Shown here: positions 48,094 to 49,311 of the stretch, piece by piece
Numbering within the stretch: the stretch's first letter is position 1
Layout of the letters: each line of letters opens with the position of its first letter
Assembly: GCA_022539475.1 (NCBI GenBank)
Contig: VCMS01000366.1
Location: 1-49,311 of the forward strand
Direction of reading: 5' to 3'
Source of the DNA: Gracilaria domingensis
Lineage: Eukaryota; Rhodophyta; Florideophyceae; Gracilariales; Gracilariaceae
Length of the DNA stretch: 49,311 nucleotides
Position numbers and translations under genes: made by a program
The notes under the pieces: model-generated
Databases searched by the model: none
The model's input: the letters and a program-made list of their open reading frames with translations, nothing else
Told to the model about the DNA's origin: nothing

Positions 48094-48995
48094 TCAAAGC
48101 TGGGGGAATGGGGAGGGGGATAACTTTTCCTTAACAACGTTGACGTAGTTCGTATGAAAAGGAGCCGGGTCACGGCCTACGATGTTTCTTTCTTGGCGGG
48201 AAAGGTCGTAGAAGTACGCGTTTCTAAACTGAAAGTCGGAGAAAGAAGTAGGAAAGCCAACGAGAGTTTTCCCATATGCAAGAAATCGCCCAACGGTCTC
48301 TTACAGGTTGAAAGTAGTACCTGTCTTAAGCGAAACTATCTTCAACAGCTCTTTCATTATTGTGAGCACAACCGTACTGTACTCCGTAGCGACTACGTCC
48401 ATAGGAATGAAACTTCTTGAGGCCCCGACGATGTTGAACGATGATAGCCACACGAGCTTCTCATAATAGCTTACGAGAAATGTGTCTTCGTCGACAACCC
48501 CGCAAGTGAGACCCATAGACCTAAACCTGTCTGCAACGTTGGAGGCCCACTTTCCTGTTGCGACAGTGAGACCATCCGGACTTTGAGGAGTGACACCATC
48601 CTGCGGAGCTGCGTTTCTTGAGGGGACACCAACGTATAGGACAACTTTTGAACATTTGTCCACACCGAGCTTCGAAAGCAATGGTATGATGTCTCCATTC
48701 TGGAAGAAAACGAGATTCTCTCTGAGCGAATAAGGGCAAGCCTGAATTACGGTCTCCAGGGTGTTCGTTCTTCCCAAACTAGTATCGGTACATCAGAAAG
48801 ATGAGAGGTAGCAGCCATGCTGCAGAATTCGTGTGCGGAAATGACCGTATCTTCTTCGTTTGCCAGCATGGTACCTATACGTCCCCTTCCAACAATAACG
48901 GCCCGAGTCTTTCGGGTGGGAGATGAGGCCTGAGGGACGTCAGAGTATCTGGGACTCGGAGGCGGAGCCGGAGGCATGTCGGACTCGGAGTTCAT
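48094..48995 (-). pseudogene. Ketopantoate-reductase-like (PanE/ApbA) pseudogene
   Basis: The ATG at 48995 begins a protein with a short Pro/Ser-rich lead and then the NADP-binding motif AVIVGRGRIG (a G-x-G-x2-G fingerprint). Family landmarks follow in a second frame: LVFFQNG, the GKWA segment, and YEKLVWLSSFNIVGA with the conserved Lys. The two frames overlap at 48747-48777, so a frameshift lies there. A TAA at 48301-48303 interrupts the second frame, yet the same frame continues with a family-like C-terminus (FPTSFSDFQFRNAYFYDL, then DPAPFHT) to 48094. Two lesions in an otherwise recognisable ~300-residue reductase indicate a pseudogene; sequencing errors are the alternative. Confidence 0.75.
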
Positions 48996-49311
48996 TGCAA
49001 GTGTTCGATTGTTTTTGTGTGACGATAAAATGGAAATGGGCGGAGAACTGCTGGGGTAAAGAAGTATCTTAAGTACAACGGTTTTGGGAAGCGCAGAACG
49101 GGGAACATGGTTCACTTGTGAAGTGAGCGAAATGTATGAATATGTGATTGTACTGAATGAATGATAGGGCTTGTAAGAGACGACAAGCCACAAAGTGTGA
49201 TGATGTTTTATGAAAAGGAAGGTGGACGAGTAGAAAAGTGTAACTTAAATGAAACTGATTTCGAACCTGAGTTGCAAAGTAGTTGTAAAGATAGCGAGTT
49301 TACGGGGAGCT
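48996..49311. other. Right end of window, no gene recognised
   Basis: This region is upstream of the reductase pseudogene. An open frame extends the pseudogene N-terminus to 49193, but it lacks conserved sequence and is probably untranslated. Confidence 0.5.

Overview
This is a eukaryotic nuclear window rich in transposons. The best guess is a multicellular red alga of the Chondrus type, but no ribosomal or organellar marker is present to prove it. Three things point that way: secreted oxidative enzymes (a vanadium-haloperoxidase-like protein and an FAD amine-oxidase-like flavoprotein), host genes with few and short introns (one 76-bp GT-AG intron seen), and a gene-poor landscape of nested Ty3/gypsy and Ty1/copia elements.

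Layout. 1-4736 is the 3' part of a GC-rich Ty3/gypsy chromovirus: the end of pol, an intact 599-codon antisense ORF, a polypurine tract and an 857-bp LTR. It abuts, and probably interrupts, an AT-rich, decayed Ty3/gypsy element (4737 to about 9365). 9366-22550 is a host-gene island: a multipass membrane protein (-), a secreted haloperoxidase-like protein (-), a spliced secreted flavoprotein oxidase (+) and a secreted M15 peptidase with a peptidoglycan-binding domain (-), separated by long stretches without recognisable genes. 22550-23880 is a 5'-truncated copia remnant (-). About 23880-28514 is a decayed relative of the GC-rich gypsy family (-). A younger copy (28515-37935, +) is inserted in it, with 5' LTR, PBS, gag, pol and the start of the antisense-ORF region, but it is cut off before its 3' LTR. 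37936-40126 is non-coding and full of unrelated perfect or near-perfect palindromes plus a direct duplication. 40127-43276 encodes a Plavaka/TNP2-like transposase whose reading frame runs into a fold-back array of five 74-84-bp palindromes (43048-43724). The right end carries a ParB/sulfiredoxin-fold-like protein, two convergent HAD-phosphatase paralogues (one without its nucleophile) and a ketopantoate-reductase-like pseudogene with two lesions.

How the parts relate. The oxidase (possible H2O2 source) and the haloperoxidase-like protein (H2O2 user, if active) are divergently arranged neighbours and both have signal peptides, so they could share an extracellular oxidative or defence role. The secreted peptidoglycan-type peptidase would fit that theme. 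This is inference.

The most unusual signal is at DNA level. The GC-rich gypsy family (both copies and the decayed relative) is densely studded with tiny perfect hairpins, typically a 5-bp stem with a 3-nt loop (13 nt). They occur in LTR, UTR, gag, pol and antisense ORF alike, at many times the chance frequency. I did not notice this density in the host genes or the AT-rich gypsy element.
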